From Sulfurimonas sp. (lineage in GTDB: Bacteria > Campylobacterota > Campylobacteria > Campylobacterales > Sulfurimonadaceae), in assembly GCF_016744025.1 (NCBI RefSeq), contig NZ_JADGFC010000007.1, positions 1 to 42,025 of the forward strand: a stretch of DNA of 42,025 nucleotides. The letters are read 5' to 3'. A model generated the notes under the pieces. It ran no database searches, was not told the DNA's origin, and worked only from the letters and a program-made list of their open reading frames with translations. The translations under genes were made by a program, and so were the position numbers. Positions 7,348 to 16,070 of the stretch are shown piece after piece. The stretch's first letter is position 1. Every line of letters starts with the position of its first letter.

Positions 7348-9993
7348 TTAGCTTATCTGTAATCCTATTTTATTGTTAAAAGTCAATGTACTAAGTCCTA
7401 AGTCTATTAAATCAGTTATTAAGTACTCACCAACGAGAAGAACCCTTAATGCTTCTGTTCCATTTTCATAAATTTTGAATCTTGTTTTATTTTCATTAAG
7501 AGAGTTATCTATAAGAGTACATAAAGATAATATACTTACGTCTTTAGATTTTTTTATTACCGAAATACTTAATGTTGTTGTTAAAATTTCTTTTTTTTGG
7601 AATTTCTCAATATGAATGTCATATTCCACTGCAGGTAACAATTCAATATTATTTACACCACTAATAGAAATATCTTTACTGACTGATTCTTTATGCAGAA
7701 GTTTATTATCGGTTGTATTTGTTATTCGCTCTGTATATTCACCTAGTAATGTTTTAGCTTTTAGCTTATCGTTTATTTTCGCTGTATTAGACCTTGGGTA
7801 GCTTGGTGACAATTGCCAGGTCTTGTAAGTAGTGTCTTTTTTAAGAACAACGTATGCATTGAAAGTTTCTTTGTTTTTTTTAACTAAGTCTTCAAAGTAT
7901 AACTTACCGTTACTTTTTAACAATATTTCTAATATGTCTCTATACCTTTCTATTGGAACAGGTTTTTGAAAATGATTAAAAAATCCACTAATACCTCCGG
8001 GTTTACCATCTTTACCAGATTTATAAATAATAAATTTACATTCCTTGTCTATACACCTAAAGGAGAGGCTATCTTCTACGACTTGTTGTTTTTTACATTC
8101 TGGGCATTTTCCAATTTTTTCTAACTCATTTTCTTTTGCGTTTAAGTAATTCAATATCATTTGTCTATTAAAAAATATAGGATTATTATCTGTAAGAATA
8201 TCTCCATGAAATAAAGCAACTTTTTTTGCTTTTTCAATCATCCAGTCCTCTGGTTCGTCATCTTTTCCTTCAAAACCAATTGCAATTTCAAAATCGTTTC
8301 CTAAAAGTTCGTATTCACTTTCAATCTCTTCAGGTTCTAATTCTTCTTCACCAACCATTGTTACATTTTTCTCGAAAGTTCGCAATAATTCTTCTTCTAT
8401 TAAAGCCGGTGCATATTCTTTAAAAAGAGCATTAGAAATCATTCCAATTTCTTGTGGATGCATCATTTGTTGTCTCTCTATAATTAATCCCGCTTTTTCC
8501 ATTGAATCAATTACGATATGAGCTGACTCAGGTTTACAAAGTTTTTGTTCAACCAAGATGGATAATAATCTTCCTTTACCATATCTCGGTGGATTCTTTT
8601 CTTTTTTATCATAATCTGATATTGTTACAGGCTTTAGCTCTTTTCCTAAATATAAATTTTTAGGAAACACAATTTCCTCATTTCTTAACCCATCATCTTC
8701 TTCTGATACTCGTTGTCGATATCCATCTAACTTCTCCCAACCATCGAATTCCAGTTTATGTGCGTGAGCAACTAACTCCATGCCATTTACTTCAACAACA
8801 AGCTTAGACGCATCGTATATGCTATTTTTCATTTGAGTAGCAAGTGTTCTGTCATAAATAAATTTATATATCTCGAAATGTAATGATGGTAATTTACTTT
8901 TAAGTCTTGATGGAGAGAACTTATCTGAAAAATACAGTGGTCTAACTGCTTCTTGTTCTGAGTGTTCTAATTCATCAGCTTCTCCAAATGTTCTTCTTGA
9001 TGGCAATACATAATTTATGCCATATAGTTTTATTAGAGCCTTGTTTATTTCAAGTATAGCTTCGTCATTAATTTGATGCCCTTCAGTAAAAGGACTAGTT
9101 ATCAACTTAGTTTTAATTCCATCTATTGAGATTCCATTGCATAACTCTTCACATATCGACATTGTCTTAATAGGATCAATACGAAATAAATAAAAGCAGT
9201 TTCTTTGAAGTCTAACCGTTGTTAACGGAGCAAAAGGTCTCATTTCTTCTGTTTTAGGTTTTAAATCTTTGATTATATGAGGGATATTAATATCATTAAG
9301 AGTTTTTAATGTAATGTCTAGTTCGTCCTGGTGTTCTTTCTTAAATTTAGTTTTGCAGTGCAATTTAATATTATGTATTTTTACTTGTTCACCGGATAAA
9401 TTATTAGAACCTTTAATGCTGTTTTCTTCTACTTGCTCGCCCCCTTGCTTACATAAATACTCTTTGTGAATGTACTCTACAGACACTCTAATATAATCTT
9501 CTTTTTTAAAGTCTGTTATTTTTTGCTCTGCATTAGCAATGATGCCCATTATTACCGGGGAAGCTCTATTAAACAGCAATCTTCTAATAGAATTAGCATC
9601 AGCGCTTCTATGCTTAAACAACATCCATCTCACCATTTGGCTTATTTTATTTTGATACATTAAGTCAATATTTTTTCTTAGAGCATCTGCTTTTATATTC
9701 CCATACAATATTTGGTTAGCATTAGTTATTTTATTATCAAAAGAATCTTCACTATTAGCATTAAGAACATAGTATTGTCGGACCTGTAATATTCTTGAAA
9801 TTTCTTGTATAAGCTCTTTATTTTTTATTGATTCATCAAAATAAAAAAACAGTTCTTCCATTTCAATATCATTAAGAATATTGAAATCATAAACAATATC
9901 AGATAATAATAAAATATCTGAATCTGTTCCGAAAACTGAATCAATAACAAGAGTTCTTTTATCAAGTTCATCTACAATAATTAAATTTTTCAT
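7348..9993 (-). CDS. Type IA topoisomerase homologue lacking catalytic residues
   Basis: An 881-aa protein whose order of elements follows TopA/TopB. They are a TOPRIM-like N-terminus (MKNLIIVDELDK), an APLTTVRLQ...TMSICEELCNG stretch matching the usual PFTTSTLQ...TM..A..LYEG, SEQEAVRPLYF for the usual AHEAIRPT, an IYKFIYDRTLATQM domain-II helix, PPRYGKGRLL (about 467-477) for PPPRYTEASL, a C4 zinc ribbon (CPEC...CIDKEC, about 627-650), and a C-terminal repeat-like segment (LYFEDLVKKNKETFNAYVVL). The active site is lost. TYMRTDS is replaced by TSPFTEG, putting Ser300 at the nucleophile position, and the TOPRIM DxDREGE site reads NANSEDSFDN at 78-87. It is probably a non-cleaving DNA-binding relative. 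The start has AGGAG upstream and overlaps the 64-aa gene. Confidence 0.85.
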   Translation of the reverse strand: MKNLIIVDELDKRTLVIDSVFGTDSDILLLSDIVYDFNILNDIEMEELFFYFDESIKNKELIQEISRILQVRQYYVLNANSEDSFDNKITNANQILYGNIKADALRKNIDLMYQNKISQMVRWMLFKHRSADANSIRRLLFNRASPVIMGIIANAEQKITDFKKEDYIRVSVEYIHKEYLCKQGGEQVEENSIKGSNNLSGEQVKIHNIKLHCKTKFKKEHQDELDITLKTLNDINIPHIIKDLKPKTEEMRPFAPLTTVRLQRNCFYLFRIDPIKTMSICEELCNGISIDGIKTKLITSPFTEGHQINDEAILEINKALIKLYGINYVLPSRRTFGEADELEHSEQEAVRPLYFSDKFSPSRLKSKLPSLHFEIYKFIYDRTLATQMKNSIYDASKLVVEVNGMELVAHAHKLEFDGWEKLDGYRQRVSEEDDGLRNEEIVFPKNLYLGKELKPVTISDYDKKEKNPPRYGKGRLLSILVEQKLCKPESAHIVIDSMEKAGLIIERQQMMHPQEIGMISNALFKEYAPALIEEELLRTFEKNVTMVGEEELEPEEIESEYELLGNDFEIAIGFEGKDDEPEDWMIEKAKKVALFHGDILTDNNPIFFNRQMILNYLNAKENELEKIGKCPECKKQQVVEDSLSFRCIDKECKFIIYKSGKDGKPGGISGFFNHFQKPVPIERYRDILEILLKSNGKLYFEDLVKKNKETFNAYVVLKKDTTYKTWQLSPSYPRSNTAKINDKLKAKTLLGEYTERITNTTDNKLLHKESVSKDISISGVNNIELLPAVEYDIHIEKFQKKEILTTTLSISVIKKSKDVSILSLCTLIDNSLNENKTRFKIYENGTEALRVLLVGEYLITDLIDLGLSTLTFNNKIGLQIS

Positions 9994-10162
9994 GACACGC
10001 TCCTATTTTTAAAAAGAATTTATCAACTTCGTCTGTAGCCTTTTTCTCGCTTATATCTAAATCACTTTCTATTAACTTTACAAGACCATCTTGCCAATCA
10101 ATTGAATTAGACAATATTTTTTCAATGCTTTGTGACAAGCTGTCATCATGCAGTTCTGACAT
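9968..10162 (-). CDS. 64-aa acidic protein ahead of the topoisomerase homologue
   Basis: It begins MSELHDDSLSQSIEKILSN after a good SD (AAAGGA, spacing 6). It is predicted mostly helical and acidic, with two cysteines near the C-terminus (GACHEKFNYC) and no signal peptide. Its last 26 bases overlap the start of the 881-aa gene. Such small leaders are often translationally coupled partners. I do not recognise the family. It appears to open the helicase/topoisomerase unit, since 73 bases separate it from the PAS-GGDEF-EAL stop. Confidence 0.7.
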   Translation of the reverse strand: MSELHDDSLSQSIEKILSNSIDWQDGLVKLIESDLDISEKKATDEVDKFFLKIGACHEKFNYCR

Positions 10163-10235
10163 GAAAATCCTTTCTAAATATAGTTAACTTTTAGCATTTT
10201 TTTATATTTTTCAATTTGTATCCTGCACTATTTAT

Positions 10236-11870
10236 TCAGCTTACATGTTTATGAAATTCTTTATCCAAAAAAAGAACCTCTGGGTTTATTGCTGGTTTAC
10301 CAAAATAATAACCCTGAGAGTAATCCACACCAAGTTTACATAACTCTTCGTAAATATTTTTATTTTCAACATATTCAGCTATTGTTTTTATTTTATGCTT
10401 TTTACAAAAGACCATTATTGACTCTATAACTGTTTTGTTCTTAGGGCATCCGATACCTTTCACAAACTGACCATCTATTTTTACATAGTCGAAAGTTATT
10501 TTTGTTAAATGAGCAAAGTTAGAATATCCTGCTCCAAAATCATCTATTGCTATTTTGGCATTAAAACCTCTGACATAACGACTAAATTTGTTAAAAAGCT
10601 CATAGTTGCAAATATCTATTGTTTCTACTATTTCAAAAGTAACTCTAGAGGATACTTGTGTTCCTTTTTCTAAAAGTAATTTAAAAATTAATGCACGTGT
10701 TGTAACATCAATAATATCTTCCATGGATATATTTAAAGAAAGAGATATACTTCTGTCTTCTTCAAGCTTGTTAAATACTCTTTTTAGTACTACTTTTGTT
10801 ATTTGACTATACATGCCAGTTCTTTGAGAAAGATTTAGAAATTTATCTGGACTGATTATTTTTCCTTCTTCGTCTTTAATTCTAACTAGTGCTTCATATT
10901 TATAAGCAGATTTTGAAGAACAACACACTATAGGCTGATAAAAGACAATCACTCTATCGTCACTTAAAGCTGAACGTAAAAGAGAAGTCATTTTCATATT
11001 ATTGACCTTATCTTCAGTCAAATCAAGTTTTTTAGTATAAAGACAACCGGTATAGTGTAATCTTTTTGCTTCTTTGTAGGCAAGGTTCGTATATTCTAAT
11101 GCGTTGTATGGAAGAGTGTAAGAAGCTCCTAGAGTAACTCTTACATTTATATTCTTGTCAATTATTCTAATATCAGTTGCAAATAGTTTTTTAATAGAAT
11201 TTATTAAACGGTTCAATATTAACTTTACATCTTGTTCTGCTACTTCATCCGCATTATAAAGCAGTCCAAATTCATCATCTTTAATTCTGTATAATGTAAA
11301 TTTTCCAATCAATGAAAGTTTTTGCGAAACTACTTTTAATACATGGTTTCCGTACTCACCACCATAAATACTATTAATACTAGAAAAATCATCAATATCT
11401 ACAATTGCAAAAAATACTTTTTTCTTATCATTACAACTAGATAAATCTTTTTTAAGAGATGTTTTGTTTTTTAAGTCTGTCAATAAGCAATGAGTTTTCT
11501 CATACATTGAATTTGTTACATCATTACTTATTAATAAATATCTTTGAATATCTTTTTTAGCTTTGTCTTCTGAAAAAAGAGGAGTAATAATTGTGTTCAA
11601 ATATAATAGAGAGTTATCTCTAGTCCTGTATATTTGTATTCCTTTCCACAGTTCACCTCTTCTTATAACTATCCATGATTCAGCAATTTGCTCAACTTCC
11701 TCTATTGATTGTTCACTGCAACAAAAGCTTTGATTTTTCCCTACTAGTTCTTTTTTTTTATATTTCATCATTGATGCAAAAGACTCTGAGCAATCAATAA
11801 TATTTGCATTGTTATCATAAACACAATATATTGTATTCTTAAGTATTTCAGAAATTACTAAATTTTTCAT
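10236..11870 (-). CDS. PAS-GGDEF-EAL protein, predicted c-di-GMP phosphodiesterase
   Basis: A 544-aa cytosolic protein. Residues 1-125 form a PAS domain (IYCVYDNNANIIDCSESF, then GELWKGIQIYRTRDNSLLYLN). A GGDEF domain at about 130-285 has a decayed site: RIKDDEFGLLY at about 194-204 gives KDDEF in place of GGDEF, so it should not make c-di-GMP. The EAL domain at about 300-540 keeps every catalytic motif: YEALVRI, LSLNIS, EIVET, AIDDFGAGYS, VKIDGQF, IAEYVEN and SQGYYFGKP. It should hydrolyse c-di-GMP, possibly tuned by the PAS and the degenerate GGDEF domain. The gene lies 28 bases after the lytic transglycosylase with AGGGAAG before its ATG, so it is probably the last gene of the traH unit. 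That places a c-di-GMP hydrolase under tra expression. Confidence 0.93.
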   Translation of the reverse strand: MKNLVISEILKNTIYCVYDNNANIIDCSESFASMMKYKKKELVGKNQSFCCSEQSIEEVEQIAESWIVIRRGELWKGIQIYRTRDNSLLYLNTIITPLFSEDKAKKDIQRYLLISNDVTNSMYEKTHCLLTDLKNKTSLKKDLSSCNDKKKVFFAIVDIDDFSSINSIYGGEYGNHVLKVVSQKLSLIGKFTLYRIKDDEFGLLYNADEVAEQDVKLILNRLINSIKKLFATDIRIIDKNINVRVTLGASYTLPYNALEYTNLAYKEAKRLHYTGCLYTKKLDLTEDKVNNMKMTSLLRSALSDDRVIVFYQPIVCCSSKSAYKYEALVRIKDEEGKIISPDKFLNLSQRTGMYSQITKVVLKRVFNKLEEDRSISLSLNISMEDIIDVTTRALIFKLLLEKGTQVSSRVTFEIVETIDICNYELFNKFSRYVRGFNAKIAIDDFGAGYSNFAHLTKITFDYVKIDGQFVKGIGCPKNKTVIESIMVFCKKHKIKTIAEYVENKNIYEELCKLGVDYSQGYYFGKPAINPEVLFLDKEFHKHVS

Positions 11871-11898
11871 AAAACAACTTCCCTTAAATTAGTATTTT

Positions 11899-12420
11899 TC
11901 ACATTAAGTTTTTTTTTACTGCAGCAAGTAATTCTTTTTTATATCTATTATTATGCTTCTTAGTCTTACTGTGATATTTGGCTATATTCTTCCAAGACCA
12001 CTTTTTTTTATTATGAGACATAACAATAGAACATGCCTTTAAGTAACTTTTTTTTATGTCAAAATAATCTGCTTCTGGCATTTCCCAAAATAATTGACAT
12101 ATTTGAAAAGCACCTAAATCAAGGTTCTTTATTCCTTTTGCTTTAAGGCTTTTTAATACTGAGACACAATTTTTTTGATTTACACAATCAATAGTTCTAA
12201 CGTCAAGAAACAAATAACTAAGCTCATCATTCGCACGAATTGATTTTTGATCTTTTGCAGAGTTAAGAGAAATCAAAAATGGATATCCTACTGGGGTATG
12301 TTTATTCTTCTCTATTGTTGCAATGCCGTACATAATATTATCGTCAACTTTGCATTCATCACTTTGTGCGCTGAGACAAATTATAAGAGCTATTACGACA
12401 AAAAAAAGCTTTATTTGCAT
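11899..12420 (-). CDS. Exported lytic transglycosylase (SLT/VirB1-like)
   Basis: A 173-aa protein with a signal peptide (MQIKLFFVVIALIICLSAQ). The SLT fold is recognisable from IMYGIATIEKNKH with catalytic Glu37, NLDLGAFQI at 99-107 (usual form DxGxxQI), and the C-terminal WKNIAKYHSKTKKHNNRY with the conserved YH. Such enzymes open peptidoglycan to let the T4SS pass. It overlaps the preceding 239-aa gene by 10 bases, within the traH unit. Three extra cysteine-containing spots (C80, C86, C108) suggest a disulfide. It is a divergent member but the pattern is clear. Confidence 0.8.
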   Translation of the reverse strand: MQIKLFFVVIALIICLSAQSDECKVDDNIMYGIATIEKNKHTPVGYPFLISLNSAKDQKSIRANDELSYLFLDVRTIDCVNQKNCVSVLKSLKAKGIKNLDLGAFQICQLFWEMPEADYFDIKKSYLKACSIVMSHNKKKWSWKNIAKYHSKTKKHNNRYKKELLAAVKKNLM

Positions 12421-13130
12421 CTTTGTCCAATATCCTTGTTACAGTCAGAATTAGAGACTTTATTTTTTAGTAAATCCTCCCTTTCAATTCTTTCACCAGT
12501 AGTACAATACTTAAAAATTTCGCTTCCAACTGTAGACGAATGACATGCATCGTTTAAATACATATTTGCTATATCTTCTGAACCCAAAGATTTAAATAGA
12601 AAAGCTGAATAGAATTTAGTTTGAGCATTTTCTTCAGGAAGACTTTGAAGAGCTTCTATCGCATTATTAACTTCATCTCTGCTTGTGCTTGTATGATCTA
12701 AAACAGAAGACACATAGAGCATAACCAAGCTTATGTAGTTAGGGTTGTATCTAATTTTATTGTTGCTTTCATTTAATAAAATTGATTCAGATGCTATTCT
12801 TCTGCTGTATGTAGGATTTGGTTTCAAAAAAGTCTTCACTAAATATAGTGATGAAGTTATATGTGCTCCTTTATGACAAATCTCTAATAACTCTATTGAC
12901 CTTTTATAGAGTCTTTTCCCATTACCGACAAATTCTGAGTTCATAGATGTAGCATAAAAAGATAGAGCCATTGTTGATATAGTGTCATAGTCATTGGCTC
13001 TAATTGCTTCGCCTAAAATACCTTGTTCTACCATCACCACTTCTTTTTCGCTAAGGGGTTGATTTTCTGTACTCTCTTGCCCCATTAAGAGGCTAAAAGA
13101 GAGTAAACAAGCAATTATTATATTATTCAT
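12411..13130 (-). CDS. Exported helical-repeat (Sel1/TPR-like) protein
   Basis: A 239-aa protein with an N-terminal signal sequence (MNNIIIACLLSFSLLMG). The mature part is helical, with paired short helices and cysteines spaced as in Sel1-like repeats (KRSIELLEICHKGAH, YLNDACHSS). This is a loose resemblance, not a confident domain call. It starts 2 bases after the TraH stop and overlaps the transglycosylase gene. It is probably a periplasmic accessory of the conjugation machine. I know of no F-type counterpart at this place. Confidence 0.6.
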   Translation of the reverse strand: MNNIIIACLLSFSLLMGQESTENQPLSEKEVVMVEQGILGEAIRANDYDTISTMALSFYATSMNSEFVGNGKRLYKRSIELLEICHKGAHITSSLYLVKTFLKPNPTYSRRIASESILLNESNNKIRYNPNYISLVMLYVSSVLDHTSTSRDEVNNAIEALQSLPEENAQTKFYSAFLFKSLGSEDIANMYLNDACHSSTVGSEIFKYCTTGERIEREDLLKNKVSNSDCNKDIGQRCK

Positions 13131-13132
13131 AT

Positions 13133-14815
13133 CTAATGAGCCTTTGCTTTATTAAGTCGTTTTTGAAGAGTGTCTTGTTTCAAACTGTTGAAAATACTAT
13201 CGAGATTATTAAGATAGATAACATCACCGGAATAATCAACTAAAGCTTTAGCTATTCTTTTTGAAATATCTTCAATCCCTTTAATGTATCTATCTGCTTC
13301 ATGAGCATTTTCAGCATTTGTTCTTATACTATCAGCGGCATCTTTTTTAGCATCTCTAATAAGTTGTTCCATCGCATATTTAACATTTATTTTAGCTAAT
13401 AGGTCTGCATATTTGGGAAAATCTTTTGATTCAGCATACTTTTTAATTATTGAAACATATTGACTTCCCTTAGGCATGAATACTCCTATAGGGGTAGTTG
13501 CGGCAGAATATGTAGCACTATCTAGTATGTGCAATATTGTTTCATATGTTGCATTTTTAATTCCCGCAAAATTTAAGTCATAAGAATTCGTAGGATTATA
13601 ATCCCCGTTAGCTTGTAAATAAAATTTGGAAGTTATAGACCCATCTGCTCCTCCATCTTTTGATGTTTTTTCACTACTCAATAGTAAAACATATTCAAAA
13701 TCTGTTGGAACTTTTATACTATTTGTTGAAGTTCCCGTTAGTCCTTCTCCAGTTATAAAAGAAACAACTGTTTCACTGTCGTTAATTGGAGGGTAGAAAT
13801 TTAACTTATATGAAGGAGAAAGAGAATTACCTTTCACTACGGCCTCTGCTATTGCTTTTTTTGATTCTGCAGATAGCTCTATCTTACCATCTTCATCAAG
13901 CCCCGTAATTGCCATTGTTCCGTTCTCTGAACTTACTGCTAGAACTCCAAATATTGCAATTCTCATTGCCTCATAATTTCTCTCTTCTGAACTTATATTT
14001 AATGATTTACTATCAAATTCATTGTCGTTGAGAACCTTTTTTAAAGTATCTTTCTTGACTGAGTAAGCATCTGCAATACTATATTTACTAGTAACCACAT
14101 CTGCAAGTACAGAAGATACTACACCAAGAACTTCTTTTTTTGGTTTCGCAGTTACACCAGGTTTTGCCGACATTCCCATAGCAACGGCTGTTGCATTTTT
14201 TATACAAGCAGTATCCGTTGTCTCGCAATCAAGCATCTTTTCAAATTTTTCAACTTTGTCTACAGCTCCTTGCATAGTATCGTTAAAATAATCAGCGCCA
14301 GAATTTTCAGATAACCAATCTTGAGTCTCCTTTTTAGCCTTAGAAGTTGTTTTGTTGTTATTTAATAACGCCACTGTACTTTGACAAGCATTGGCAAGCA
14401 TACTTTGCAGTTTTCTAATTAACTTTTGAATATTTTCAAAGGCTTTAGCTAAGCTTGGCATTGTTTGCAATAGAACAACTATCACGCCCATTCCTACAGA
14501 TGAAATGGCTTGTTCTAGTTGCTTACCTATAGTTTCTAAATCTAAAAAAGCCGCGAACCCTGCATCAAGACTAATTCCACCACATCCTGCTGTTATTGAT
14601 GGTGGTCTAGCTTTAACCCAAGGGGCAAAAGAGGTTACACTTTTTTTAAATTTAAAATTTACTGCTCCAAAATTATTATATGTTATTCCAGAAGAAGGAT
14701 CTTTCCATTCACTTGAGGCAGTAGTGCTACTTTGTTGTAAAACCAAATCAGCTGCATTAGAACTAGTAAAAAGCAATGCAAGCACCAACGAAATAGATAT
14801 AATTTTATTTTTCAT
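13133..14815 (-). CDS. traH: TraH-like pilus assembly protein
   Basis: A 560-aa exported protein (signal MKNKIISISLVLALLFTSSNA). The diagnostic TraH segment is near residue 72: PPSITAGCGGISLDAG followed by a hydrophobic stretch, LLQTMPSLAKAFENIQKLI and SMLANACQS. This corresponds to the GCGGIDxxxGSFSFI...CPTI...C pattern of the family. The C-terminal part has the long helical region seen in TraH. F TraH is about 458 aa, so this one is longer. In F plasmids TraH is needed for pilus extension with TraF and TraW/U/TrbC. It overlaps the upstream thioredoxin-fold gene by 11 bases and precedes the periplasmic helper genes. The middle region is divergent. Confidence 0.82.
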   Translation of the reverse strand: MKNKIISISLVLALLFTSSNAADLVLQQSSTTASSEWKDPSSGITYNNFGAVNFKFKKSVTSFAPWVKARPPSITAGCGGISLDAGFAAFLDLETIGKQLEQAISSVGMGVIVVLLQTMPSLAKAFENIQKLIRKLQSMLANACQSTVALLNNNKTTSKAKKETQDWLSENSGADYFNDTMQGAVDKVEKFEKMLDCETTDTACIKNATAVAMGMSAKPGVTAKPKKEVLGVVSSVLADVVTSKYSIADAYSVKKDTLKKVLNDNEFDSKSLNISSEERNYEAMRIAIFGVLAVSSENGTMAITGLDEDGKIELSAESKKAIAEAVVKGNSLSPSYKLNFYPPINDSETVVSFITGEGLTGTSTNSIKVPTDFEYVLLLSSEKTSKDGGADGSITSKFYLQANGDYNPTNSYDLNFAGIKNATYETILHILDSATYSAATTPIGVFMPKGSQYVSIIKKYAESKDFPKYADLLAKINVKYAMEQLIRDAKKDAADSIRTNAENAHEADRYIKGIEDISKRIAKALVDYSGDVIYLNNLDSIFNSLKQDTLQKRLNKAKAH

Positions 14816-15866
14816 ATTTTATTCCTAATGAACCATTGAAGTAGTTTTCTACAACTTGTTCAGATGATTTTGAACTCCAAGCTTTAGAAGCAGTTAGTTC
14901 ATTTCTTTTTATATATTTACTTTGAATCATATATTCGATAACACGAGATACAATATCTGCTTGTGTTGCTCTACCTACAAAAATTAAAGTGTCTTTGCTT
15001 TTCTTTTTATCTTTAAGAAAGAAAGATGGTGTTGTATACACTTTAAATTCCTCAAAAGCTTCAGGTTGTATTACAGCATTTAATCTCTTTAGGTGTTTAG
15101 ATACATAAAAATTTTTATATTGTTTTTCCCAATCTTCTTTAGATTTATAAGAATTAAACACAAGATTGAAGTTCCATGTTGGATTATCTTTTACTAAATA
15201 AGCCAAGCGAACTAAAGAGTACATATCTAATGACTTGTTCAATCCAATAAATATGTTTAGTTCAAAAATTGGCATTTGTTTATCTACAAGAGATTTTCTA
15301 TAATTCTTTAAAGCAAGAGAGTCATAACCAACATTATTAATTGTTCCAAGAGGTTTAGTGGCCAGAGGATATTTAGGACCAAGTTCTCTGATAGCTTGGC
15401 CTTTAAGATAGCTGTCTTTTAATACATTTAAAACATACGTTCCATACCACATTTCCCTAGTTTTAACATTCTCAAGTGAAGGATTTTTATAGGCATTAGC
15501 GATTGCAGGTATTTTTTTTATTGAATTAATTACAGGCATTTTGAAACATTTTGAAGAAGAATTTTCAACACATTCAGTACCATCTGGAAGAGTCATTATT
15601 TTCTGCTGAGGATCAAACTCATTTTCAAGAATTTCTCTAATTCTAGTCTGTTCTATAAGTTGTTTTTTACTGAGTTTAACTAGTTCTACGAGAAGTTCTT
15701 GTGAAGATTTTTCTTTAAGTTTTTCATCTTTGCTTTCTTTAACATCACCAAAACGAAATCCCCTTTCAAGTTTTGGTTTCTCTTTTGACTCATTTGCTAT
15801 TACAAATGTTCCATTTATTAAGAAGATTGCCAAAACAATACTAAATTTAGTTTTAACTAGTTTCAT
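14805..15866 (-). CDS. TrbC/TraF-like thioredoxin-fold pilus assembly protein
   Basis: A 353-aa exported protein (signal MKLVKTKFSIVLAIFLINGTFVIA), with a charged linker to about residue 75. The C-terminal half shows the F-type TrbC/TraF thioredoxin-like pattern without a CxxC pair: FELNIFIGLNKSLDMYSLVRLA as the first strand and helix (shown by its ends), IQPEAFEEFKVYTTPSFFL with the cis-Pro strand, then TLIFVGRATQADIV. It stands directly before TraH, the position of TraF in many F-like systems, but the motifs look more like TrbC. A separate TrbC-like gene follows traU, so there are two such proteins. SD AAAGG precedes the ATG. The gene is the first after a 42-bp palindrome and probably starts its own transcript. 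Confidence 0.75.
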   Translation of the reverse strand: MKLVKTKFSIVLAIFLINGTFVIANESKEKPKLERGFRFGDVKESKDEKLKEKSSQELLVELVKLSKKQLIEQTRIREILENEFDPQQKIMTLPDGTECVENSSSKCFKMPVINSIKKIPAIANAYKNPSLENVKTREMWYGTYVLNVLKDSYLKGQAIRELGPKYPLATKPLGTINNVGYDSLALKNYRKSLVDKQMPIFELNIFIGLNKSLDMYSLVRLAYLVKDNPTWNFNLVFNSYKSKEDWEKQYKNFYVSKHLKRLNAVIQPEAFEEFKVYTTPSFFLKDKKKSKDTLIFVGRATQADIVSRVIEYMIQSKYIKRNELTASKAWSSKSSEQVVENYFNGSLGIKYEK

Positions 15867-15883
15867 CCATTACCTTTTAATAT

Positions 15884-15925
15884 TATAATATAGAATTGTA
15901 TTATGTAATACAATTCTATATTATA
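15884..15925 (-). promoter_or_regulatory. Perfect 20-bp inverted repeat overlapping a promoter-like repeat
   Basis: Arms at 15884-15903 and 15906-15925 are perfect inverted copies around a 2-base centre (TG). The left arm reads TATAATATAGAATTGTATTA. It lies 18 bases upstream of the TrbC/TraF-like start. Bases 15881-15907 are 26/27 identical to 32621-32647, also just upstream of a gene start. On the minus strand it holds several -10-like hexamers (TATAAT, TACAAT, CATAAT). It is most likely a promoter with an overlapping dimeric-repressor operator. A terminator is less likely because a gene starts directly after it. Confidence 0.65.
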
Positions 15926-16070
15926 GCGATATTCTTCTATAATTAACAATATTGAAAGGTGAAGTCTTTATTTTAGAGGTGCAATATAGATTTTAATTTT
16001 ATTTAATGGGTGGTATATATAGTCTTGTTCTCACTATATATTATTATATAGACAGATAGCCTTTCTATGA

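Noticed and set aside
15884-15925. Rho-independent terminator of the upstream tra unit
   Set aside because: The palindrome is almost all A/T, is just 18 bases before a start codon, and shares a 27-bp promoter-like half with another gene start.
15926-16070. A further gene or small RNA between the TraN-like gene stop and the palindrome
   Set aside because: No frame with an SD or protein-like composition was found. The stretch is AT-rich with only a 6-bp stem (AGATAG/CTATCT) near the stop.
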